From: Chara braunii
Lineage: Eukaryota; Streptophyta; Charophyceae; Charales; Characeae
DNA: 35,027 nt
Assembly (NCBI GenBank): GCA_003427395.1
Contig: BFEA01000001.1
Span: forward strand, 5,611,820-5,646,846
Direction of reading: 5' to 3'
Within the stretch, counting starts at the first letter, position 1, and every line of letters begins with the position of its first letter. The translations under genes were made by a program, and so were the position numbers. Below are positions 18,550-27,100 of the stretch, in pieces. Under the pieces are notes generated by a model that saw only the letters and a list, made by a program, of their open reading frames with translations, was not told the origin of the DNA and searched no databases.

Positions 18550-20390
18550 TCAAATTTTTGGCATAAGGAACTTAGGAAACAGGCGGAAGTCGAATCTGTC
18601 TGCATACGTATACCTGACTTTCTCTCGAATGAAAGATAGCATATGTATTTCATTAATGCCAGACGCAGGCAGCAACAAATTCTCGACTCGATCCAATAGC
18701 GTGATAACGAAGATCTCCTGGTCTTGTATAGCGCAGACAAGAGGTAATAGCATATGTTCTTCATCTGCTGAGGTTGCATGATCCATTGTTGGAACACTCA
18801 CTGGATATTCCGTGGTGAAGCTTCCATGCCATCGCCTCGTTCAGGTGGGAGTTGTGATGACGCTTCAGAAGCGTCATCACCTTCTACCGCTTCTGCCTCG
18901 TCTTCTACTTGTGATGTCTCGTGCACATACGGATCCAGATTAGTCCTTCTTCCGGATGCTCTAGCCTCCGACAGTTGTTGCCGCACTACTTCTCGATCAC
19001 GTGGTTCTTCAGTAAATGTGCCGCCAAGTCCTGCTACCACGGGTCTGGAGGCAGCCGCCGCTGGGTTGGGCCCGTCGCCTATACCGTACATGTGTCCGAA
19101 ATAGTTCCCATAAGGGTTGTACGGCACGCCATATTGATAAGTTCCGGGACCCTGCGATCTCAACAGACCTCCGGCAGGCACATGCTGTCGGAAACCAGTG
19201 CCCAATGTAATTGATTGACGTGGATGCTGCGAAGCAGCTCCTGGAATATGACGAATTGCCGCTGGCTCATCTCTCAGTCTTGGTTGTGAAGATGAGGCAG
19301 CACCCTCATTGTGGATGCTCGACTCGCACATATTAATGCGGCCTTTCGAGCCCTCTTCCCCAGCATGCAACACCTCTCTTGAGCCATGAACCTGACTCGG
19401 TACTTCCCTCGCTGCATCACGTATATGGCAATCGCCACTCGATCGTTGTTGTCTGGAGGGATGATTGTCAGTTCGGTGTTGACCCGCTTGATCTTCACTA
19501 TCATCTTCGTCAGCTCTTGGACAACCATCTGTTGAAATATGAAACCACCATCTGCATCGGTCACACCATGGGGTGTGCTTACAGACAAATTTGATTCGTA
19601 ATACTTCATTTCCTAGTCGCATTGGCAGCTCCGCTTCAAAGTTCTCTTCTGCTTCTTTGACGAGTTCAAATTTAAGGTTCATGAGCTTGGTGCACGATTG
19701 ATCTTGCTCGGGTGGGAGATTGTTGGACCACATGTCCCACCGAAGTCTCCAGCATGTTCTCGATATGAAACATCGCCCGTAGAGGTACATGGATAGCCAT
19801 GACCCAGAACTTGCTTTCGTCTTCCAGTCTTTGGCGCTCCTCAAGTTCCGTTCCGGTCATCCAAGGTTTGAAGTGCATATTGTACTCCACTCCCCGAATC
19901 GTAATAGAGTCTTCAGATTTGGCGATCATTTATTGAGCTATTTCCCGTGATTTTGCTACGTAGGATACTATGTTCGGTCCTTTTGCATGGAGACGCCCAC
20001 ACTTGGTATTCCGGTCAAAGATACGTTGACTGTACCAGTCATTTTCATACAACCGGATAAGATCTTCTCTAACTCATAGGAAGATCACGAGCTGCTCCCT
20101 GAAAGATAATAGTCACCGTACGTTCCTTTAACCAGATGGCGACCGCGCCCAATCTGGGGTTAACTCCATCAATGTGTGATCAGGAAGGGGGAAGGGGTCT
20201 GGGAAATCTATGGGAGGGGGGAGGGGGATATCGTCAGGGATCGTGGTCCAATCATTGAAACAGAGTCGATAATTCTTCTGCTTGACCTCCAACCGATCAT
20301 CGTCATCCAGGTGTCATCCATCCCATTGGACCCTTGCTATCTTCCCTCCACATTCCCCTCCCAACCAATCCATGCAAAATTCATTTTGGT
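18550..20390 (-). pseudogene. LINE-2 ORF1, RNA-binding protein
   Basis: Reading across several frames, the order is as follows. AIWLKERTVTIIFQGAARDLP comes near 20150-20090. MHFKPWMTGTELEE and KFWVMAIHVPLRAMF follow, resembling the DUF4283-type RNA-binding domain of plant LINE ORF1. A zinc knuckle WCDRCRWWFHISTDGC (C-x2-C-x4-H-x5-C) lies at 19521-19565. A Gln/Pro/Tyr/Gly-rich low-complexity stretch follows (around 19000-19260). Last is the conserved block EEHMLLPLVCAIQDQ...MPK at 18550-18760. ORF1 proteins coat element RNA. Stops and shifts near 20090, 19930 and 18800 disable the gene. Confidence 0.78.
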
Positions 20391-20419
20391 AGTGAGTGAT
20401 GTCAGTCTTTTTAGAGAGG

Positions 20420-21250
20420 GGCTTTGTTGCCTGTACTAGTCTTGCCCATCGGGTCCTGAGTGTTGTCTCAATATGTCTTTGATCGCCTCTGTCATCTTGC
20501 TCCTCTCCATATGTGCACCCTCGATGGTCAATATGCACCGGCGCCTCCAGATGGCCCACAACACCGCTTTCCTACCAATTGAAAACAGGTTAGAGGTAAA
20601 AACCGAAGCTTGAGCCGCCCAATGTCCACAAAGTAGGGCTCTCCACTCCCATGGCCAGTCGGTATCGGTTTCGAGGGTTGCCCAGATTCTTGCCCACCAT
20701 CTCCAGACAAGCGTTGAAGATGGGCATTGTAAAAAGAGATGTTCAATTGTTTCATTTATCTTGTGGGATGGAAAGCCCCCCAGGCAAGCCGCGCACCACG
20801 GGAGGGCCATGCCTTTTTGCTCCAGGCTGGAGTGGTCAATGAGCCATGCGTTTGTGGGGAGGCAGCGGTGTTGCAATTTGCCATTGCAGCGAGGCCAGTT
20901 TGGCGGGTTTGCACTTGGCCTCCTTGAACCATTTGATCGGTCTCAAAGCCTCTAGTGGTACGTTTAGATGCTTCGCCCATCGGTCCACGATTCAATCTTT
21001 TAGATTAATTCGAGATCTTAATAACCTGTACGTGGCCTTAACCCCCGAGCTGTGCAGGTATCAGTACCGGGGTTGTGGGTCCCGCGAGGGAATCCTCCAC
21101 CTCCATTCTTCCGGGTCAATGGGGAGTTTCTGGATGGGCAGCTCAGGCCTGAAGACTACCCAGCAGTCCTCCTTCAACACTCTCACTCTGTGGATACCTG
21201 CCTTTTGTGCATCCTTGGAGCTGCACTACTGCAAAACAAAACGCAAGTGG
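20420..21250 (-). pseudogene. LINE-4: ORF2 C-terminal fragment
   Basis: Minus-strand translation gives VFRPELPIQKLPIDPEEW at the right end. It matches LINE-1 LFRPDLSISELEFDPKEW. Then LASLQWQIAT, LPTNAWLIDHS and CAACLGGFPSHKINETIEH followed by LFLQC form the C-x2-C...H...C zinc tail. KAVLWAIWRRRCILTIEG follows and matches LINE-1 LALWVIWKRRCTKTIEE. Only the last part of ORF2 is present, with stops in the first third and frame changes. It abuts LINE-2 5' sequence near 20420 and a SINE near 21247, and no 3' UTR or A tail is left. Confidence 0.82.
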
Positions 21251-21566
21251 CATTCAGGAGGTCTTGGGTTCAATCCCCATTGGCCTCATATGTCGTTGGT
21301 CCCCCCGAGTGGCATTTAGCAGAGACTGCTGATGCTCACAGGGGGAGGGGACCGGAGGGGAGGCACAGTGACTGGCCCATTGAAGAAGCTCGGTCCTGAT
21401 GCTACCGGCTGACCCCATCGCCGGTATCGCCCACCTGCTGTAGCAGGTATCGCACCTGCTGGTGGGTGCAACTTCCGCATGTTCCCTCGTTGGAGGCTTG
21501 AACACGGATGTGGCTGCTACGGGGTTCCTCGTAATACTATAATGACAAAAAAAAAGGCTTTAAAAA
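21247..21566 (+). mobile_element. Probable tRNA-derived SINE (5'-truncated)
   Basis: GGTCTTGGGTTCAATCCCC at 21261-21279 contains a good Pol III B box (GGTTCAATCCC). The A box is absent, so the head is truncated or diverged. The body has two perfect hairpins, TACCGGC/GCCGGTA (21403-21426) and ACCTGCT/AGCAGGT (21433-21448). The element ends in A-rich DNA at 21547-21566. No target duplication was identified. Confidence 0.6.
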
Positions 21567-21739
21567 AAGGGGAAATTTGTCTGGCGCCCCTGTAATTTGC
21601 GTTATTTCGCGTCTTCCCCTCCTACGGCCGATTTACCCTGTCACGCCCCTCTGAGCAGGGTTCAAATTTTGCATAAGACCCCGATGTCGTTTGGGCCTCA
21701 AATCTTTTCGTTACGCCCCTACCGGTACCGGTCCCTAAT
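21567..21739. other. Spacer with recurring GCCCCT/AATTTGCG blocks
   Basis: GCGCCCCTGTAATTTGCG, CACGCCCCTCTGAG and TACGCCCCTACCGG recur at about 60-70 bp intervals, suggesting a degenerate tandem repeat. No gene recognised. Confidence 0.4.
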
Positions 21740-22369
21740 TTGCGGGATGCCCCTATCGGATGGCCGTTAAAAGTCGGCAGGAAATTTTTGAGATGCCGTT
21801 ACCGGTACCATTTGCTGCCAAACCATTTGCTACTATGTCATTTGCTACTACGTCATTTGCTACTACGTCATTTGTTGCTACCTCATCTGCTGCCAGTCCA
21901 TTTGCTACCAAGCCCTTTGCTACTATGCCATTTGTTGCTACATCATCTGCTGGCACATCATCTTATGCCACGTCATGTGCTGCCAATCTATTTGCTACCA
22001 AGCGATTTGCTACCAAGCCATTTGCTGCTACGTCATAATCTGCTGCCTCATCAGCTGCTGTCACTGCATCTGCTGCAAAAAGGTCGTCTGCTGCCAAGTC
22101 GTCCACAACTGCCATCTCTTCTACTGCTTTCCCAGATGCAAGGGCGGCTCCCTCTTCCGACAAACGAAAGGATGTTAGTGGTGGACAGTCTGGGCAACGA
22201 CGAGGGCAACGACGACCTCGATGAATGCAAAGGCAAGAAAGAAGAAGTTAGGACGAAAATCAGGGGGTGGGCGTTGACTCTTGCGAGTCCGTATCTCGTC
22301 TCATCCGAAGGTTACGATCGATGGAAGAAGATGATGGAGGAGAGGGGTGTTGTGATCGCGCTGTCGTGA
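21740..22369 (+). pseudogene. Unknown ORF with tandem-repeat N-terminus, truncated by the Gypsy-2 LTR
   Basis: One frame is open for 209 codons. Its first half is a Leu/His-rich reading of the 15-bp minisatellite. Its second half reads NDEGNDDLDECKGKKEEVRTK and SSEGYDRWKKMMEERGVVIAL, which looks like ordinary charged protein. A second frame over the minisatellite encodes pentapeptides of the PFATK/SFATT type, followed by Ala/Ser-rich then basic sequence, with a TAA at about 22036. Which frame is real is unclear; a frameshift may join the pentapeptide frame to the charged tail. The final Ser and stop come from the LTR (TG at 22362), so the original gene is interrupted. Family unknown. Confidence 0.4.
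21808..22032 (+). repeat. 15-bp minisatellite, about 15 units
   Basis: Units of the form (C/T)CATTTGCTACTACG in direct tandem, 15 bp each, with scattered substitutions and no indels. Loss of phase is seen only after 22032. The length (a multiple of 3) keeps a coding frame open. Confidence 0.93.
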
Positions 22370-22507
22370 CAAAAATCCTTGTGAGGGTTTTTGCCCGAGT
22401 TTTTCAAGGTCAGACACTGCCCGACCCTTTCTTGAATTGAAAGACTTGATGAGATTGACGTTGCCAAAGTTATTCAGACCAACCCTATAATCGAGAGACT
22501 TAAAACC

Positions 22508-22556
22508 TGACGTCGTCGACGTGGGACGTCGTTGACGTGAGACGTCATTGACGTTC
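22508..22556 (+). promoter_or_regulatory. U3 array of three 16-bp ACGT-rich repeats
   Basis: Three consecutive units, ACGTCGTCGACGTGGG, ACGTCGTTGACGTGAG and ACGTCATTGACGTTCG, give six ACGT cores spaced alternately 9 and 7 bp. ACGT and TGACG cores are the recognition sequences of plant bZIP factors (as-1/TGA and G-box types). The array sits about 170 bp upstream of the TATA box and is unchanged in the 3' LTR (34247-34295), so it is a likely enhancer. Confidence 0.65.
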
Positions 22557-22721
22557 GATCGAAACGGCAGGAGTCAGCGGTATGGTTGTCGTCAGCGGTT
22601 CTCGACGAGGCCNCAGTGGTGTGCGGTNAGGGAAAGAACTNAAGCTAAGCCTAGTCTACCTAAAATAATGTCGCGCGGCTGCTTCAGGGCCTAAGTGAGC
22701 TAAAAAGAGGTGTGCGCCGGG

Positions 22722-22728
22722 TATAAAG
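22722..22728 (+). promoter_or_regulatory. TATA box of the Gypsy-2 LTR
   Basis: TATAAAG after GCGCCGGG; conserved at 34459-34465 in the 3' LTR. Transcription would start about 30 bases downstream, defining the U3/R boundary. Confidence 0.6.
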
Positions 22729-22954
22729 CCGCGACGTAGGGGGAATAGGAAGGAGAGTTTAATTCTAGGGNCGCGGGGCTTGACGTCGAGCCAGGGGGTT
22801 AATAGGCNGATGCCAAGGTCACGCGACAAACTGGGCGTGCATGGCCGTGAGTTGGCGGGGCCGGCAGGGCCACAGACAGGCGGGCAGGCAGGGCCTGCAA
22901 GGCCGCGGGACGGGGGGACATTGGCTGGGCCAAACCCTTCTTATAGGAGAGTTG

Positions 22955-23139
22955 CTCCTATCACTGTCGTGATAGGAGTTAGCCCAGTAGGTTACCATAC
23001 CAAACTCTCACCCGGCAGATACCGGGAACGAATCTGACATGCTAGGCTACTGGGCAAAGCTCCTTTTGGAGCAGCCCAAAGCAGTTGGGCGCGGCCGATC
23101 TCGGCCGCGCGATCCTCAAGATCGCACGGCTGAGATCTG
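22955..23139 (+). promoter_or_regulatory. Run of stable hairpins in the transcribed LTR leader
   Basis: CTCCTATCAC-TGTC-GTGATAGGAG (10-bp stem, 22955-22978) comes first. CTGGGC/GCCCAG enclosing GCTCC-TTTT-GGAGC follows around 23050-23078, its last pair incomplete in this copy. Next is GCGCGGCCGA-TC-TCGGCCGCGC (5' copy only), then GCGATC-CTCAA-GATCGC. They lie downstream of the TATA box, so the leader RNA would be highly structured. Confidence 0.55.
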
Positions 23140-23140
23140 C

Positions 23141-23630
23141 NNNNNNNNNNNNNNNNNNNNNNNNNNNNNNNNNNNNNNNNNNNNNNNNNNNNNNNNNNNN
23201 NNNNNNNNNNNNNNNNNNNNNNNNNNNNNNNNNNNNNNNNNNNNNNNNNNNNNNNNNNNNNNNNNNNNNNNNNNNNNNNNNNNNNNNNNNNNNNNNNNNN
23301 NNNNNNNNNNNNNNNNNNNNNNNNNNNNNNNNNNNNNNNNNNNNNNNNNNNNNNNNNNNNNNNNNNNNNNNNNNNNNNNNNNNNNNNNNNNNNNNNNNNN
23401 NNNNNNNNNNNNNNNNNNNNNNNNNNNNNNNNNNNNNNNNNNNNNNNNNNNNNNNNNNNNNNNNNNNNNNNNNNNNNNNNNNNNNNNNNNNNNNNNNNNN
23501 NNNNNNNNNNNNNNNNNNNNNNNNNNNNNNNNNNNNNNNNNNNNNNNNNNNNNNNNNNNNNNNNNNNNNNNNNNNNNNNNNNNNNNNNNNNNNNNNNNNN
23601 NNNNNNNNNNNNNNNNNNNNNNNNNNNNNN
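23141..23630. other. Assembly gap (490 N)
   Basis: Unsequenced. It begins 32 bases after the GC-rich palindrome in the LTR, which may explain the sequencing failure. Any ORF drawn through it is meaningless. Confidence 1.
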
Positions 23631-23853
23631 TGTTTAGATTTTTCTTTTTCTTAGATTTTGTTTAGATTTTTTTATCTCGTTTCTTTCTTTCTGTCTGTCG
23701 TTTTGGGTGCCCGTTCGTTTCGAACGAACGGGACTTAACTGCACTAGACTGTTTCGTCGGATTCACACCGACTCATCAGGAGGCTGAGCCTCAACACCCT
23801 GGCCGGGTGCGAATGGATCCACCCTTGATCGTGGATCTATACACCGCCGCGGA

Positions 23854-23885
<32 letters not shown>

Positions 23886-23892
23886 CACTTAC
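23631..23892. other. Post-gap sequence with a perfect palindrome and a microsatellite
   Basis: T-rich DNA, then CCCGTTCGTT-TCG-AACGAACGGG at 23709-23731 (10-bp perfect stem), then a GTGTG/GAGAG microsatellite at about 23854-23884. A similar CGTTCG...CGAACG hairpin recurs at 24049-24072. No gene recognised. Confidence 0.55.
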
Positions 23893-24075
23893 CTGCGCCC
23901 GTTGGCTGAGCAACGGGCTGAAGGCCGCCGCCTGCACCTGGCGCTGTAGGCGTCCAGGTACGGGCGCGCGGGGGCAATAGGGGAAGAAGACCCTGTTGAG
24001 CTTGACTCTAGTACGACTCTGTGAAATGACTTTGAAAGGGGGGGAAGTGCTCGTTCGTTTTCGAACGACGAGCCC
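23893..24075 (-). other. Exon-like cassette with consensus splice borders
   Basis: On the minus strand a long pyrimidine run ends TTTTTTTTAAGGCAG (acceptor-like) before 24075. CAG|GTAAGTG (perfect donor) follows at 23893/23892. The enclosed 183 bp is a multiple of three and open in one frame (RKRTSTSPPFKVISQSRTR...). Alternatively, on the plus strand, this is the end of a retroposon whose A tail is at 24082-24102. A related end with CAG|GTAAGT occurs near 34972 on the minus strand. Confidence 0.35.
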
Positions 24076-24105
24076 CTGCCTTAAAAAAAAGAAAAAAAAA
24101 AAGAA

Positions 24106-25217
24106 GACTATCCCTTCCTTCTCATCTTTTGAAAGGAGTTGGCAAAACCGCATAATATGGCCCTTTTCTGCGCAATAGTTACATGTGGCTTCCAACTGCC
24201 ACGCCCAACGGCTTCGCTGTCCGTTTCCACGGCCTCGACCGCGGCCTCTTCCACCCTGCGGCTGGAACTGCCCTTGATCTTGGGAACTTTGTCCTGACGA
24301 ACCAGTGCCAGCATTGCCACTCCCTCCTTGATTATTTTGTCCACCGTTCTTCCCCTGTTTACGCGAAGTCCCCTGTCCGCCCTGAATTTGATTCAAGACC
24401 TTCCTCTCCGCCTTTGTCAACTTGCGAGGCGGCTCCTTTTCTTCCTCGCTCTCACTGTCATTTTCTTCTTCCGCCGTCTCTTTCCCCTTCCTCTTACGAT
24501 TTTTTTCTTTGGCCAACATGACTTGAAACTTCAGCCTTTCCTCCTTCATGCCCTCCATCATTTCTCTCATGCAAGTCAAAGTTTTGTAAATTTCACCGTC
24601 CTTAACTTCTCCCAGCTTCACCTTTTCCCGCTCCTCCTTTTGCTGCCTCAACAGCCGGTAGAGGATATCGTCGAACTTCCCCGGACCTTAGTCCAGTCAT
24701 ACCTCCCTTGCATCCCTTCAACCAATTTCGATTGTTCGACGTCGTTGAAGTTATCAAGGAAGATGAGGCAGCGATCTTTGTCGGACAAATCCGGGATTAG
24801 GTGAGCCACACGCTCGAACTCCGACAAGAATTGTTTGGTTGTACCAAACTTTTTACGATCCACCGCCCTCAAATCCTGCAGGTCGAGCAACCGATCGCTG
24901 AGCTGATACTTCTCCAACAACCGCGCCTTAAAATTTGACCAATCATGAGAAATTCGCACGAGCTCATCGATCTCGTCTCGGTACCCCACTTGACAGTACC
25001 TTTTAACCATGCGAAGCATCTTCTCATCTGTCCATTCGTTGCTATACCCCAATTGCTCAAACTTGTCTGCCCAAGAAGAGGCATGATTCCCGTCGAACAA
25101 CGGAACATCAATCTTAGGGTAGGGCTCTCGCTGCAACTGCCGGATAACCCGTGCCAATTCTTGAATGTCGTTCCTCCCATCGTCGACGTTGTCGCGACGT
25201 CCTGCGGCACCGTCCAT
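24106..25217 (-). pseudogene. Gypsy-3 gag (capsid and nucleocapsid)
   Basis: It starts MDGAAGRRDNVDDG at 25217, just after a TTTCTAG acceptor-like sequence. The capsid segment includes IDVPLFDGNHASSWADKFEQ, MVKRYCQVGYRDEIDEL, WSNFKARLLEKYQ and LSEFERVAHLIPDL. These are the hallmarks of the Retrotrans_gag family, which forms the particle. A frameshift near 24675 moves to LLRQQKEEREKVKLGEV, a Lys/Glu-rich coiled-coil-like stretch, then a Gly/Gln/Arg-rich basic region. The zinc knuckle CNYCAEKGHIMRFC (C-x2-C-x4-H-x4-C) follows at 24142-24183 and binds genomic RNA. The frame then enters an insertion (Phe run), so gag is truncated. Confidence 0.9.
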
Positions 25218-25311
25218 CTAGAAACATAAACCCAAGAAATCAGTCTAGGAGTTTTGGTGACATCTATTAAGGTTTCTTCCTTACATTTATAGAGGCTCAG
25301 AGATTACTAAC
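25218..25311 (-). other. Candidate leader intron upstream of Gypsy-3 gag
   Basis: On the minus strand AAG|GTTAGTAAT (donor-like) is at 25311, CTGAT (branch-point-like) about 25 bases before the end, and a T-rich stretch ends TTTCTAG directly before the gag ATG. Length 94 bp, typical for a small plant intron. Prediction from consensus only. Confidence 0.4.
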
Positions 25312-25400
25312 CTTTTTTCTTAGACAACCACTACGGCACAATCTTTCACTTGCTTCATTCCCGAGTGTCATTCCACAAGGGACAACGGTAGTTCGTCGTT

Positions 25401-25419
25401 ATTCCCGGCAACGGCGCCA
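25401..25419 (-). other. Gypsy-3 primer-binding site
   Basis: TGGCGCCGTTGCCGGGAAT lies two bases inside the LTR end (...CTCGACA-GG). TGGCGCC as the first seven bases is the complement of a tRNA 3' end (ending GGCGCCA). This PBS type is widespread in plant Gypsy elements. Confidence 0.85.
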
Positions 25420-25421
25420 CC

Positions 25422-26016
25422 TGTCGAGCGCATCAGCCCCCGCGTGAGCGAGGGCCCTCCCGGCCGCATCACGCAGGAGAAACTTAGCTTTCCAACTTTT
25501 TAGAGACAGCTTGGGGACAACACGGTAACCCACATCGACCCGTCGCCACTCCGGCCGAGTGCGCCAGCTGCACATCCCACGGTCCCCTACGACAGGATAG
25601 GTTTCCGCGGGGCACAACTTACCTTCCCTAAGGGGCTGTCACCACCCTTAGGGGTGTATCCCTACCGAGCTACCAACCCACATGCGAAAACTTTTATAAT
25701 GCAGTTGCAGAGGTAGGGCGGCCGAGGGCGTTTGCTCGTTCGCTGTAGCATAGGTACGCATAGTTAAACGCCAAAGTGGACCCGAACGTCGTCTGTCCCT
25801 GGGGCGCTGATCTCCCAGGAATCGGACCGACGTCGGTCGACTAGGACGTGACGTTCCAAGCGTAAGGAAGACTTCTAGCGATCCTAGTCCCTTCTTTCGA
25901 AGACAATCAAGAGTCACTCAGACAAACCCTTTCAAAANAAAGACTCAGGTCAACGCAAGCTGAATTATTCTCTGAAATTGACACAGTCATACATATCACT
26001 CGTCAGGGCTGTCACA
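25422..26016 (-). repeat. Gypsy-3 5' LTR
   Basis: In minus orientation it begins TGTGACAGCCCTGACGAG at 26016 and ends GCGCTCGACA at 25422, giving the canonical TG...CA ends and 595 bp. The inner end is fixed by the adjacent primer-binding site; the outer end is inferred from the TGTGACAGCCC start alone. The partner LTR is not in the window. Confidence 0.65.
25691..25700 (-). promoter_or_regulatory. TATA box of the Gypsy-3 LTR
   Basis: ATTATAAAAG on the minus strand, in the middle of the LTR. A donor-like AAG|GTAAGT lies about 75 bases downstream (near 25617), which could splice leader RNA. Confidence 0.6.
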
Positions 26017-27100
26017 ACTTTTGCGACTTGATGAGGTGCGTTGCTAAGTTCTTTCATTCCACCCCATGCCGACTGCTAGCCAAGAATGCAGACTAATCCC
26101 AATACTCGATTAAAGCTTGGATGCCATCGCACCAGTGATGACTATACTCCCACTCTAACTTTGGTGTGAATGTCGTTTGCAAGTAGTCCGGCTACCACTA
26201 TACGAGTCAGTACTCGACCTAAACAGCCGAACACTGGATGCCCCATTAAGGTTAAGGATCTACTTTTAAATTATATTGGTCGCTTTGTCCTCCTGGGCAA
26301 TAATTACTCTTTATGTTTCATAAATGATGAAGTATCAACCTTCGACATGAAAATATTCAAGGCAATAAATACTCTATTCACATATTTCCGTCAACTAGTC
26401 TGATCGCCCCAGGCTTGCACTTCTTATGGTGCAACCCTATCCGCGAAGGTAGTGCCTAATCGCACTCCGTCCATAGCTAGAAAANACACGAACTGGGCTT
26501 CTTATGGCNCTAGTTCCCCATTCGTCTGTGNCTCCTAAGACGGNCACTAGAAGGGTAACCTACAACGGTTCTCCTTAACGTGAGCCGTCAAGAACTTAAC
26601 GCCCTTCGTGAATAGCACACGTNCATCCCCTAGNAGGTGGTCTGGGATACCCCTCGTCCTCGCCTGGGCGAACCCCGGATCTCAGAAGTCGGGCTGGCTC
26701 CACCACGACAGCATGGTACCCCCCCNCCTAAGCGGTCCACTCCGAGTCGTTAACAGNGTCGGCCCCTAAGGCAACGAACCCCCGCCTCAGATGCCTCCTA
26801 GGGAAAGGAAATGCACTTACCACAGCGGACGGTTAACCCTTTTTCGCCTAACGTCAAGGGCTAACCTAGACGAAGAAGGAGATCACAGAGAAGAAAAAAA
26901 AAAANATTCAGATGGGCGGGCATAGACAAAGAGGGTCATTCNGGNAAGAATGGGTAACCTCGGGGAAAATCTATGTCCAATTCANTTATTNTCTTTTGTG
27001 TGATCGCTCCGTTCCTCGTCGTCTGCTGTCTTCTCATCCCCTCAACATGCATGCAAGCAAAAGATAGAAAACAATCATCATTCCATTCACTTTCGCTGAC
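26017..27100. other. Unresolved N-marked repeat sequence, no gene seen
   Basis: Upstream of the Gypsy-2 coding region. 26240-26400 is AT-rich. 26400-27000 contains many single Ns, like the Gypsy-2 LTR, which suggests a multi-copy repeat collapsed to consensus. It might be the end of a Gypsy-2 LTR or leader or another LTR; no TG...CA pair or primer-binding site could be placed. Confidence 0.4.

Larger units (their letters stand above)
12975..20400 (-). mobile_element. LINE-2: nearly full-length L1-type retrotransposon
   Basis: Minus-strand order is ORF1 (about 20390-18300), endonuclease (18195-17350), reverse transcriptase (17100-15780), thumb and linker, zinc tail (14372-13494), 3' UTR and a poly(A) tail seen as T at 12975-12991. 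Without the 527-bp insertion at 14389-14915 the length is about 6.9 kb, typical of a complete plant L1. The 5' end merges with LINE-4 near 20400 without a visible target duplication. Key residues of both endonuclease and RT are mutated. Confidence 0.88.
22362..23140 (+). repeat. Gypsy-2 5' LTR (right end lost in gap)
   Basis: Starts TGTCGTGAC directly after ...GATCGCGC and matches 34105 onward. It contains a U3 ACGT array, a TATA box and several leader hairpins. It carries a 30-bp palindrome-containing segment (23079-23108) absent from the 3' copy. Several single Ns fall at the same positions in both copies. Confidence 0.92.
24106..26016 (-). mobile_element. Gypsy-3: minus-strand LTR element, 5' half only
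   Basis: In minus-strand order: LTR (26016-25422), primer-binding site, a leader with a possible intron, then gag (25217-24106) ending in a zinc knuckle. Protease, RT and integrase are absent. After the knuckle the sequence breaks into the A-tailed cassette and the gap. It lies inside the span between the two Gypsy-2 LTRs in opposite orientation, so it is either nested or joined by assembly error. Confidence 0.8.

Noticed and set aside
19274-19609. 111-codon minus-strand ORF overlapping LINE-2 ORF1
   Set aside because: It is an alternative frame of the zinc-knuckle region; the C-x2-C-x4-H-x5-C motif lies in the other frame.
22362-23140. Start of an independent solo LTR rather than the Gypsy-2 5' LTR
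   Set aside because: Cannot be excluded because of the gap, but orientation and about 99% identity with the 34105 copy favour pairing; uncertainty is recorded in the findings.
23039-23665. Long ORFs of about 200 codons
   Set aside because: They exist only because the 490-N gap has no stops.
26170-26403. 77-codon ORF in AT-rich DNA
   Set aside because: No motif, no neighbours in frame, inside N-marked repeat sequence; likely chance.
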